A stretch of 64,000 bases of DNA from Elusimicrobiota bacterium (lineage in GTDB: Bacteria > Elusimicrobiota > Elusimicrobia > UBA1565 > UBA9628): NCBI GenBank assembly GCA_016194705.1, contig JACQAZ010000022.1, positions 1 through 64,000 of the forward strand, written 5' to 3'. Both the position numbers and the translations under genes were made by a program. The notes under the pieces are model-generated. The model was not told the DNA's origin. It worked only from the letters and a program-made list of their open reading frames with translations, and did no database searches. Each line of letters opens with the position of its first letter. Within the stretch, counting starts at the first letter, position 1. Of the stretch, positions 44,655 through 51,765 are shown piece after piece.

Positions 44655-44725
44655 TGCCGGGTAGTTTAATGGTAGAACAACCACCCCTCAAGTGGAAGGT
44701 GCGGGTTCGATTCCCGCTCCGGCAA
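44655..44725 (+). tRNA. tRNA-like gene, probable tRNA-Glu (CTC) with unusual anticodon loop
   Basis: A 71-base cloverleaf of the same build as the tRNA-Asp: acceptor TGCCGGG/TCCGGCA, D-arm GTTT/GAAC, T-arm GCGGG/CCCGC with loop TTCGATT. The best anticodon stem is CCAC/GTGG with loop CCCTCAA, giving anticodon CTC, but position 33 is C instead of the near-universal U and the outermost pair is A-A. Reading a CAA anticodon would break the stem. CCA is not encoded. It may be a real but odd tRNA or a decaying copy. Confidence 0.7.
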
Positions 44726-44731
44726 ACCGTC

Positions 44732-44760
44732 TTGACTTTTATCATGGCTGGGGATATACT
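44732..44760 (+). promoter_or_regulatory. Promoter of second anti-tRNA small RNA
   Basis: TTGACT (44732-44737), 17-base spacer, TATACT (44755-44760). The predicted start G44767 is one base before the antisense segment. It lies 7 bases after the tRNA. Confidence 0.75.
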
Positions 44761-44766
44761 GATCTT

Positions 44767-44847
44767 GCTTGAGGGGTGGTTGCCGAGCTGGAGCTCGGCC
44801 GTTGAACTACCAAAGGCCTCGGCGTAAGCCGGGGCCTTCGCATTTTT
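44767..44847 (+). ncRNA. Small RNA antisense to the CTC-tRNA 5' half
   Basis: Predicted 81-base RNA. Bases 44768-44782, CTTGAGGGGTGGTTG, are perfectly complementary to tRNA bases 44678-44692 (anticodon stem 5' strand, loop, anticodon and the first base of the 3' strand). A hairpin CCGAGC/GCTCGG (44783-44788/44793-44798) then replaces the D-loop complement. GTTGAACTACC follows, resembling the complement of the tRNA D-arm and identical to the same motif in the first small RNA. It ends in a strong intrinsic terminator. The architecture is read from the sequence; the function is not known. Confidence 0.65.
44813..44847 (+). terminator. Terminator of second anti-tRNA RNA
   Basis: AAGGCCTCGGC (44813-44823) pairs with GCCGGGGCCTT (44828-44838), one wobble, GTAA loop, followed by CGCATTTTT. 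Could act on the convergent ureidopropionase gene too. Confidence 0.82.
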
Positions 44848-44879
44848 GAGACTATCCGCCCCGGGGCGGATAAAGTCGA

Positions 44880-45755
44880 TCACGGAAGCTGCTGAACCAG
44901 TTCGCCGTACGTCTCGGGCCGGCGGTCGCGGAAGAACTGCCAGACCTTGCGGACCTCGAGGATCTGGTCGAAGTCCAAATCCGCGGTGATGATCGCGTCC
45001 TTGTCGCGAGGGCCCACCGCGATCATCTGGCCGCGCGGGTCGCAGAAGTACGACTGGCCGTAGAACTCACCGATGTTCCAGGGCTTCTCGCGTCCTACGC
45101 GGTTGATGGCTCCCACGAAATATTGGTTAGCGACCGCGTGCGCGGGTTGCTCGAGCTTCCAGAGGTACTCGGAGAGCCCGGCGACCGTCGCGGAGGGATT
45201 GAACACGATTTCCGCCCCGTTCAAGCCCAGGATGCGGGCGCCGTCGGGGAAATGGCGGTCGTAGCAGATGTAGACGCCGACCTTGGCGTACTTGGTCTGG
45301 AACACCGGGTAGCCCTTGTTGCCGGGCTTGAAGTAGAACTTCTCCCAGAAGCCGGGCGCGCAGTGGGGGATGTGGTTCTTGCGGTAGGTTCCCGCGATCG
45401 AGCCGTCGGCGTCGATGACGACGGCGGTGTTGTAGTAGGTGCCGGTCTGCGGCGTCTCGTAGAGCGGGACGACGATGACCATGCGATGCTTTTTGGCGAG
45501 CTTCTGCATGAGCTGGGTCGTGGGGCCGGGGACGGGCTCGGCCGTGTCGTACCACTTGTCGTCCTGCTCGGCGCAGAAATACGGTCCGTAGAAGATCTCC
45601 TGCATGCAGAGAATCTGCACGCCCTTTTTGCCGGCCTGCTCGATGAGCGGGATGTGCTTGTCGATCATCTTCTTCTTGATCTCTTTCAAACTGTGCTTCG
45701 GTGTGGCCCAGTCGCAGGACGTCTGGATGAGGCCGCAGCGGACTATTCGTGACAT
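44880..45755 (-). CDS. Beta-ureidopropionase (N-carbamoyl-beta-alanine amidohydrolase)
   Basis: The 291-residue nitrilase-family enzyme hydrolyses N-carbamoyl-beta-alanine to beta-alanine, CO2 and ammonia. The triad is Glu53 in CMQEIFYGPYF, Lys126 in YRKNHIP and Cys164 in YICYDRHFP. The motifs and length fit beta-ureidopropionase; N-carbamoylputrescine amidase is close in sequence and cannot be excluded in this polyamine-rich region. GAGGAGGG precedes the ATG. With PreTA and HydA it completes reductive pyrimidine breakdown. Confidence 0.88.
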   Translation of the reverse strand: MSRIVRCGLIQTSCDWATPKHSLKEIKKKMIDKHIPLIEQAGKKGVQILCMQEIFYGPYFCAEQDDKWYDTAEPVPGPTTQLMQKLAKKHRMVIVVPLYETPQTGTYYNTAVVIDADGSIAGTYRKNHIPHCAPGFWEKFYFKPGNKGYPVFQTKYAKVGVYICYDRHFPDGARILGLNGAEIVFNPSATVAGLSEYLWKLEQPAHAVANQYFVGAINRVGREKPWNIGEFYGQSYFCDPRGQMIAVGPRDKDAIITADLDFDQILEVRKVWQFFRDRRPETYGELVQQLP

Positions 45756-45780
45756 TGTACCCTCCTCAAAATTAGCGAGC

Positions 45781-46062
45781 TCAAGTTACTTCTTTTATCT
45801 TTTTCCCAAGAATCCATGTTGTGAATGAGTCGGGAAGTCCAGACCAGGCGGCGGGCGGAGTATACACGCTGACGAACACAATATCGCCTGGATTAAGCAT
45901 GGTTGATATTCTGTCACGGATATCCTTAGGCGGTTGCTCCGTAAAGATCAGATAGGAATTCGAGCAAACTCTCACCCATTCATACGTCTTGATGGTACGT
46001 ACGACGTATTCAGAATTCTGTGCCGGATTTGTAAGCTCAAAAGTTATTATGACGCGGGCCAT
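45781..46062 (-). CDS. Cas2-like (SinR-type) small protein
   Basis: The 93-residue product has the pattern of stand-alone Cas2-like ferredoxin-fold proteins: strand VIITFELTNP, a helix, EWVRVCSNSYLIFT, the IRDRISTMLNPGDIVFVSVYTPP segment and a terminal WSGLPDSFTTWI. Such proteins are found outside CRISPR loci, and some resemble VapD-type RNases. Its ATG overlaps the stop of the HEPN gene (TAATG), so the two are a coupled pair. Base composition is markedly more AT-rich than the surroundings. Confidence 0.65.
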   Translation of the reverse strand: MARVIITFELTNPAQNSEYVVRTIKTYEWVRVCSNSYLIFTEQPPKDIRDRISTMLNPGDIVFVSVYTPPAAWSGLPDSFTTWILGKKIKEVT

Positions 46063-46823
46063 TATTTTATGTTTCCCATAGTCTCAATAGTGGTGACGAT
46101 AAGGGATACCAGTCTGATGCATTCTTCGGCATCGGTTTTTGTTACTGTCATCTCCCGTGGGGGCACTTGTTCCAAATCATAGTCCCCCCGATGGGCGATA
46201 ATATGCCGACGAGTGGTAAACCGGTCGAGATCTGATTTGAGGGTATCTTCGTTTTTGCTGGCGATGACAGCTACTTCGTGGAAGACATCATTGATCCCAA
46301 CTAGTTGCATGCTGGCAGCGATGACTTCTCTACCTTGAAAGGACTTTTTCTCAAAGTCCTTCTTGAAAGCCTTCTCGACTCTGTCGAGCAGATCATCGTT
46401 GCGGGCAGCTTCCAGTAGGCCCTCGTCTTTGAGGAAAGACTTAATTCTTTCAGCAAGTCCAGGAGGTAACGATCCATGTTTGTTTGCAAGAATTTCACGA
46501 ATCTTGGTGATGACGTAGGTGCGTATGTATGCGTCTAACGCGGAGATGGCCAGGACAATAGCAGCCCTATGCGCATCGGCAAGGAATCTCTCTGGTTTTG
46601 ATTTCTTTCCATGAGCCTTCTCAAAAATTCTGAGGAGATTTTTGGCTCGGCCGATGCAAAGCTCAAAAATTCGAAAGTCCGTCATGGGCGGCCCCATAAC
46701 GGCTTGAATATTGGAAATGGCAGGTAGGCCCCCAGGTGATTGGACGCCCCCAATATCCGCGACAACGGGGGCCTCGCTTGGCTTAGCAACTGCCACCTTC
46801 ATCCTTGCAGATTCCTTGGGCAT
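46062..46823 (-). CDS. HEPN-domain protein, possible RNase
   Basis: The 253-residue protein has a disordered N-terminus, then an all-helical domain (about 48-250) with DFRIFELCIGRAKNLLRIF, AAIVLAISALDAYIRTYV and a C-terminal RRHIIAHRGDYD. The last contains an Rx4H motif of HEPN ribonucleases, of the RiboL-PSP type by appearance. HEPN enzymes act in toxin-antitoxin and antiviral systems. The pair with a Cas2-like protein is AT-rich and inserted between pyrimidine-catabolic genes, a sign of lateral acquisition. Confidence 0.68.
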   Translation of the reverse strand: MPKESARMKVAVAKPSEAPVVADIGGVQSPGGLPAISNIQAVMGPPMTDFRIFELCIGRAKNLLRIFEKAHGKKSKPERFLADAHRAAIVLAISALDAYIRTYVITKIREILANKHGSLPPGLAERIKSFLKDEGLLEAARNDDLLDRVEKAFKKDFEKKSFQGREVIAASMQLVGINDVFHEVAVIASKNEDTLKSDLDRFTTRRHIIAHRGDYDLEQVPPREMTVTKTDAEECIRLVSLIVTTIETMGNIK

Positions 46824-46845
46824 TGTGTCGGATTTCTGTTACAGG

Positions 46846-47349
46846 TCAACTCTTGGCTTGGATTTTTCCGTTGAGCTGGGCGAGCCGCTCGGCGATCGCG
46901 GGCACGTTGAAGAACTTCTTCTCGAAGCTCAGGAGCGTCGTGTCGTCGATGGGCAGGCGCAGCTGATACTTGTTGTCTTCCGGATTGTGCTCGAATTGAG
47001 TGCCGTAGGTCTGCGCGAGCCCCGCCGACATCAGGAACCGGTCGAGGCTCGCGGCTGAGAGCCAGCGCGAAGGGATGTGCCCCTTGACCGCGGACATCAC
47101 GGAGAGCCGGTGCGCGGCGAGGAAATCCTTGGGGGCCGCGCCGTGCAGGAATATCACGGCGGCGTGGTAGAGGTCCTTGTGAGTATTGACCTCGCCGCGA
47201 GCCATCATGTCGTGGACGAGCGTGCGCCGCTGGGAGTCGCGCTCGCGCAGCGTCTCGACCATGTCGGGCGTGCTGTAGACGCGCTCGCGGTCGCTTTGGT
47301 CGGCCTGGTAGAGCTCCTGGAGCTTGAGGTTGTCGGTCTCGGGCGGCAT
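46846..47349 (-). CDS. Hypothetical protein coupled to preA
   Basis: The 167-residue product contains YQADQSDRERV near its start and a histidine-containing centre (DLYHAAVIFLHGAAPKDFLAAHRLS), the pattern of a DUF6624-like family, with no known reaction. The C-terminus has RLPIDDTTLLSFEKKFF. Its ATG overlaps the preA stop (TGATG), so it is cotranslated with the pyrimidine reductase. A role in the pathway is unproven. Confidence 0.55.
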   Translation of the reverse strand: MPPETDNLKLQELYQADQSDRERVYSTPDMVETLRERDSQRRTLVHDMMARGEVNTHKDLYHAAVIFLHGAAPKDFLAAHRLSVMSAVKGHIPSRWLSAASLDRFLMSAGLAQTYGTQFEHNPEDNKYQLRLPIDDTTLLSFEKKFFNVPAIAERLAQLNGKIQAKS

Positions 47350-48644
47350 CAGCCGTGCATCCTCTTGTAGACTTCTTTGTAGCCCGCGAAGCCGTTCTTG
47401 GTGTAGTCTTCCCACGAGAGCGGCTTGTGCCCCGTCTTGATCTCGGCCATCGTAATGCAGCCGTCGACCGGGCAGACCAGGGAGCAGAGGTTGCAGCCGA
47501 CGCAGTCCTCCTCGATCACGATGGGCTTGCGGTTGCCGTTCTTCTTCTCGATGGTGATGCACTGGTGCGCCGTGTCGTTGCAGGCGACGAAGCACAGGTC
47601 GCAGCCGATGCAGGTCGCGTGGTCGATCGACGCCACGGTCTTCTGGTGCAGGTTGAGGGTCTTCCAATCCACGACGGAGGGAGCGGTCTTGCCGATGAAA
47701 TCTTCGAGCTTCTCGAAGCCCTGGCGCTCCATCCAGTCCTCGAGGCCGGCGTTGAGTTCCTCCACGATCCGGAAGCCGTAGTGCATGACGGCCGTGCACA
47801 GCTGCACCGATGACGAGCCGAGCAGCATGAACTCGACCGCGTCCGCCCAGGTCGAGATGCCGCCGATCCCCGAGATGGGCAGGCCCCGGGTTTCGGGGTC
47901 GGTGGCGATCTGGGAGACCATGTTGAGCGCGATCGGCTTGACCGCGGGGCCGCAGTAGCCTCCGTGGGAGATCTTGCCGCCCACCGCGAACTTGGGCTTC
48001 ATCGTCTCGAGGTCGACGCCCATGATCGAGTTGATCGTGTTGATAAGCGAGACTCCGTCGGCTCCGCCCTGCTTGGCCGCGCGTGCGGCGTAGCGCACGT
48101 CGGTGATGTTCGGCGTCAGCTTGACGAGCACGGGGATCGTCGACTTTTCCTTGACGTATTCCGTGACCATCTTGATGTACTCGGGCACTTGGCCCACCGC
48201 GGCGCCCATGCCGCGCTCGCTCATGCCGTGGGGGCAGCCGAAATTGAGCTCGAAGCCGTCGCAGCCCGTGTCGAGGCAGCGCTTGACGATGTCGTGCCAG
48301 GCCTTGCGCTCGCAAGGGACCATCAAGGAGGCCACGACTGCGTGCTTCGGGAAGCGCTTCTTGACCTCGTAAATCTCCTTGAGGTTGTCCTCGAGCGGGC
48401 GGTCGGTGATCAGCTCGATGTTGTTGAAGCCCGCCATCTTCATGCCGCCGATGTCGACGGCGCCGTAGCGCGAGGTCGTGTTGATGACCGCGGGGTCCTG
48501 GCCGAGAGTCTTCCAGACCGCTCCGCCCCAGCCGTACTCGAAGGCGCGCATGACCTGCTCGCCGGAATTGGCCGGCGGGGCCGAGGCCAGCCAGAAGGGG
48601 TTGGGAGACTTGATGCCGGCGCAGTCGGTCGAGAGATCAGCCAT
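47349..48644 (-). CDS. preA: NAD-dependent dihydropyrimidine dehydrogenase, PreA subunit
   Basis: The 431-residue FMN subunit reduces uracil or thymine at the expense of electrons from PreT. It has an FMN-binding TIM barrel with NPFWLASAPPAN near the start, FELNFGCPHGMSERGMG, and two C-terminal 4Fe-4S motifs (CIGCDLCFVAC and CVGCNLCSLVCP). The length is normal for PreA. It overlaps preT by 8 bases. This is the first step of reductive pyrimidine catabolism. Confidence 0.94.
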   Translation of the reverse strand: MADLSTDCAGIKSPNPFWLASAPPANSGEQVMRAFEYGWGGAVWKTLGQDPAVINTTSRYGAVDIGGMKMAGFNNIELITDRPLEDNLKEIYEVKKRFPKHAVVASLMVPCERKAWHDIVKRCLDTGCDGFELNFGCPHGMSERGMGAAVGQVPEYIKMVTEYVKEKSTIPVLVKLTPNITDVRYAARAAKQGGADGVSLINTINSIMGVDLETMKPKFAVGGKISHGGYCGPAVKPIALNMVSQIATDPETRGLPISGIGGISTWADAVEFMLLGSSSVQLCTAVMHYGFRIVEELNAGLEDWMERQGFEKLEDFIGKTAPSVVDWKTLNLHQKTVASIDHATCIGCDLCFVACNDTAHQCITIEKKNGNRKPIVIEEDCVGCNLCSLVCPVDGCITMAEIKTGHKPLSWEDYTKNGFAGYKEVYKRMHG

Positions 48645-50055
48645 GGGCCTTCGTCCTTTCCGACGGCAGCTTGGGCATGATCGGCGCGACCTTTCGGCCG
48701 TCGATCGTCGAGATCCAGTAGTCGTTGCCGGCGGGAGCGGGGACCCCGGGCTGAAGGGCGCGGTGGATCGCCCAAGCCGCGCGCTTGCCGTCGGCGGCGG
48801 CGTTGACGACCTCCTTGCCGCCGTTGATCGCGTCGCCGCCCGCGAAGACCCGGGGGTGCGAGGCGCGCAAGGTCTCGGGTTCCACCGAGATGCGGCCGTC
48901 CGAGGCGAGCTTCAAGTCGAAGGCCTTGGCGAGGGCGAAATGCTTGGTCTGGCCTATGGCCTTGATCACTCGGTCGCAGGCGACCTTGAAAGTGGAGCCG
49001 GTGACCTTCAGCTTGCCTCCGACTGCCTTCGTTCGCGCGAACTCGATCCCTTCGACTCTCCCCTTGCCTAGAATCCTGACCGGCGATGCGTGCCACAGGA
49101 ACTCGGCCCCGTCGGACTTCGCCAATGCGTACTCGAAGCCGTAGGCTCCCATCTCCGCCTCGGAGCGGCGGTAGGCCATCACGACGCGCTTGGCCCCCGT
49201 GCGCTTGGACTGCGTCACCGCGTCGATCGAGGTGTTGCCCGCGCCGATGACGACGGTGCAGTCGCTCTTGCCGATGGGACCCAGGTCCCTGTCCTTGACG
49301 AAGCGGATGAAGGAGAGGGCGTCCCAGACTCCGCGGAGTCCTTCCCCGGGGATCCCCAATGAGTGGGTCTCGCCGAGGCCGATGCCGATGAAGACGGCCT
49401 CGAAATCCTTGAGGAGGCGCTCCGGCGCGATATCCCTGCCCACTTCGACGCCCATCTTGACGTCGATCCCCAATTGAAAGAGCCGCTTGATCTCGTCGAG
49501 CGAGACCTTCTGGTCCATCTTGTACTCGGCGATGCCGAAGGTGTTGAGGCCTCCGGGGACCTTCTTGTGCTTCTCGAAGAGGACGACCGCGTAGCCCAGC
49601 CGCCGCAGGTACGAGGCGCAGGAAAGGCCCGCGGGGCCGCCCCCGATCACGGCGACGCGATGGCCGTTGTCGGGCGCGGGCTTGAAGGGCCGCAGGCCCG
49701 TCGCGTTGGCGTGATCGGTGGCGCGGCGCTGCAGGCTCGCGATCGAGATGGGCTTCTCCTGCCAGTCGTGATAGACGCAGGAGCCCTCGCAGAGGACCTC
49801 GACGGGGCAGGCCCGGGCGCAGGAATGGCCCAGGGCGTTGGCCTCGAGGATCGTCTTGGCCGAGCCGACGAGGTTGTTCGAGGCGATCTGCTTGATGAAG
49901 CGGGGGATGTCGATGTGGGTCGGGCAGGCCTTGATGCAGGGCGCGTCGTAGCAATAGAGGCAGCGATTGGCCTCTACGACGGCTTCCTCGGGTCGCAGGG
50001 CCGGATTGATCTCGGCGAAGTTCTCCCGGAAGATCTTCTTGGTGGCGGAGTCCAT
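48637..50055 (-). CDS. preT: NAD-dependent dihydropyrimidine dehydrogenase, PreT subunit
   Basis: The 472-residue flavoprotein feeds electrons from NAD(P)H to PreA. The N-terminal Fe-S domain has CLYCYDAPCIKACP and CARACPVEVLCEGSC. The FAD motif VAVIGGGPAGLSCA lies near residue 133, the NAD(P) motif VVIGAGNTSIDA near 270, and the late FAGGDAINGG motif near 410. It is related to GltD-type glutamate synthase small subunits, but the preA partner settles the call. It is the first gene of the preT-preA-hypothetical operon. Confidence 0.93.
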   Translation of the reverse strand: MDSATKKIFRENFAEINPALRPEEAVVEANRCLYCYDAPCIKACPTHIDIPRFIKQIASNNLVGSAKTILEANALGHSCARACPVEVLCEGSCVYHDWQEKPISIASLQRRATDHANATGLRPFKPAPDNGHRVAVIGGGPAGLSCASYLRRLGYAVVLFEKHKKVPGGLNTFGIAEYKMDQKVSLDEIKRLFQLGIDVKMGVEVGRDIAPERLLKDFEAVFIGIGLGETHSLGIPGEGLRGVWDALSFIRFVKDRDLGPIGKSDCTVVIGAGNTSIDAVTQSKRTGAKRVVMAYRRSEAEMGAYGFEYALAKSDGAEFLWHASPVRILGKGRVEGIEFARTKAVGGKLKVTGSTFKVACDRVIKAIGQTKHFALAKAFDLKLASDGRISVEPETLRASHPRVFAGGDAINGGKEVVNAAADGKRAAWAIHRALQPGVPAPAGNDYWISTIDGRKVAPIMPKLPSERTKAHG

Positions 50056-50121
50056 TCTTCCCGTCGAAACGACGATTTTATCTTATCCGTCGACGGGGTG
50101 TCAAACCGCCCTGCGCCCCAC

Positions 50122-50670
50122 CTAACGCATGATTTGGACGCGGCCGATCGTGGGCTGCGGGATCAGGGCCTTGGAGAGGGCGCTGACGCCCTCCCCGACG
50201 TACATGGCCGAGACCAGCACGACACTGCCCAGCACGATGCCCATGGCCACGTTGCCGCGCTGGAGTTCCTTGCCCGGGGCCACGTCGTTGAAGCGCCGCG
50301 AGAGTCGGCCGAAGAGGCGCAAGGTGATCGAGATCGTCATCAGCGCCAGGACCATCGAGATGACGAGGTGGCCGATGGCCATCAAGGTCAGCTGCCAGAG
50401 CGTGAAGCCGCTCTCGGTGGGCGTGGTCATGTAGACCCGGAAGATCGTCACGACCGAGGCCAGGCCCTTCTGAAGGATCATCGACGCGGCGAAGAGGATG
50501 GCCGCCATCAGGACGCCCACGGCATTGTTGCCTTTCTTGATCTCCTCGCCCATGTGAAAATCCGGGTTGGCGGAGACGAACATCTCGTAGGTCGCCCAGA
50601 TCACGACGCCCGACATGGCCACCATCAGGATGAACTCGAACAGCCCTCGCGTCACTTGAGTCAGGAACAT
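50122..50670 (-). CDS. DUF350-type membrane protein
   Basis: The 182-residue protein has five hydrophobic helices and two internal repeats of the DUF350 kind (GEEIKKGNNAVGVLMAAILF and GKELQRGNVAMGIVLGSVVL), each a helical pair. The family (YjfL-like) is linked to membrane integrity and glutathionylspermidine loci in enterobacteria; no reaction is known. A GGAGAGGAGG site precedes the ATG. It lies downstream of the transglutaminase-like gene, in the same direction. Confidence 0.78.
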   Translation of the reverse strand: MFLTQVTRGLFEFILMVAMSGVVIWATYEMFVSANPDFHMGEEIKKGNNAVGVLMAAILFAASMILQKGLASVVTIFRVYMTTPTESGFTLWQLTLMAIGHLVISMVLALMTISITLRLFGRLSRRFNDVAPGKELQRGNVAMGIVLGSVVLVSAMYVGEGVSALSKALIPQPTIGRVQIMR

Positions 50671-50685
50671 GAAATGCCTCCTCTC

Positions 50686-51684
50686 CTAGAAAAACGGCTC
50701 GATGCGGTAGCCTTGCGACGCCTCCAGCAGGTTCTGCGTATGCTCCCCGACGACGCCGGGCGTGAGCCACGCGGGCCCGGCCGGCTCGACGAGGATGTAC
50801 TGAAGGCCCTGGTATTCGATGAAAAGGTCGCCCTTGTTCGGAATCCGGAGGATTCCCAGCAGGTAATGCTCGGGCAGGGCGAGCCCGACCATGCGCATCT
50901 GGCTCCAGTTGGCGAGGATCGAGGCCAAGGCGCCGGTCTTGGTGTCGCAGTCTCCCCAGCCGCCCAGCAGGGTCTGCAGCGGCGGCCAGAAGCCGCCGGT
51001 GTGGACGCCGTTGACGAGGGGCGGAGGGATCTTGTAGATGATCGAGGTCTGGATCATGGAGGCCACGGCGCCGATGATGTTGCCCGACTCGTAGTGCCGG
51101 CTCTCCGCGACCTGATCGAACGCCGCGGCCATCGATTTCACGAGCGGCTGGTTGTCCCGGACGACTTTCGGCATGTCGACCTCGACCTCGTTGCCGTTGA
51201 CGAAGCGGAACTTCTTGCCGGCCATGTACTCGTTGACCTTCTTGTCGTGCTGGACTTTGAGCGCCGCGATGTCCTGGTCGAACTGGGCCTGAGACTTGTG
51301 CAGCCGCGACGCGTCCTTGAAGGCAGCCTGACGAGCGGCTTCATTCCAGGACTTCAGCGACGCGAGGTCGGCGTCTCGGTATCCCCAGTCCGAGAGGTAG
51401 GCTTCATAGGCGGCGCGCGGGACCGAGAAGCGCATCGTCAGGAAGTCCTGGTTGAAGTTGATGAAGCCGTATTCCGCCGTCGCCGCCTGCGGGGTCCTGC
51501 GCAGGCGCTGGAAGGTCTTGCTCTGGGCGCCCCCGCCGTCGTCGGCCTCCTGCGCATAGAGGATGTCCCGGCCGAAAGGCCGGACCGTCATGCGCTCCTG
51601 CCACCGCGAGGCCACGGAGCAGACCGTCGCGAAGGATGCGGCCCAGAGCCCGATGAGCAGACGGTAGGGGAGCGCGATTTGCAC
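50686..51684 (-). CDS. Membrane-anchored transglutaminase-like protein
   Basis: The GTG at 51684, with TATCCT eight bases upstream, gives 332 residues; a TTG at 51702 is possible. One N-terminal helix (LPYRLLIGLWAASFATVCSVA) is followed by an extracytoplasmic domain. GGWGDCDTKTGALASIL and ALPEHYLLGILRIP supply a Cys and a His in the order of transglutaminase-like cysteine hydrolases. The acidic third residue is unclear. With the DUF350 gene it forms a two-gene unit divergent from the cyclase-kinase. Confidence 0.6.
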   Translation of the reverse strand: MQIALPYRLLIGLWAASFATVCSVASRWQERMTVRPFGRDILYAQEADDGGGAQSKTFQRLRRTPQAATAEYGFINFNQDFLTMRFSVPRAAYEAYLSDWGYRDADLASLKSWNEAARQAAFKDASRLHKSQAQFDQDIAALKVQHDKKVNEYMAGKKFRFVNGNEVEVDMPKVVRDNQPLVKSMAAAFDQVAESRHYESGNIIGAVASMIQTSIIYKIPPPLVNGVHTGGFWPPLQTLLGGWGDCDTKTGALASILANWSQMRMVGLALPEHYLLGILRIPNKGDLFIEYQGLQYILVEPAGPAWLTPGVVGEHTQNLLEASQGYRIEPFF

Positions 51685-51729
51685 CGGCTGCGAGGATACC
51701 AAATTTCGACGGGCACGGGACAGCGGCGG

Positions 51730-51758
51730 TTGACAGGCCCGCGCCCGGGACCTATACT
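51730..51758 (+). promoter_or_regulatory. Consensus promoter of the cyclase-kinase gene
   Basis: TTGACA (51730-51735), exactly 17 bases, TATACT (51753-51758), then seven bases to the ATG at 51766. This is the strongest protein-gene promoter in the window and the best example of a predicted leaderless mRNA. Confidence 0.8.
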
Positions 51759-51765
51759 AAAGCCC

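Noticed and set aside
44620-44883. Upstream extension of the DJ-1-like gene to 44883
   Set aside because: It would translate through the antisense of the tRNA and small RNA; the TTG start at 44619 gives a proper signal peptide.
45781-46062. CRISPR-Cas2 and a CRISPR locus
   Set aside because: No repeats, no cas1 and no other cas genes in the window; the partner is a HEPN protein.
46824-46845. TTGACC promoter before the HEPN gene
   Set aside because: At a 17-base spacing the -10 would be ACAATG on the start codon itself, which is not a -10 element.
49363-51765. Open frame extending 800 codons upstream of the cyclase-kinase
   Set aside because: It lies antisense to preT, DUF350 and the transglutaminase-like gene; the consensus promoter and cyclase N-terminus fix the start at 51766.
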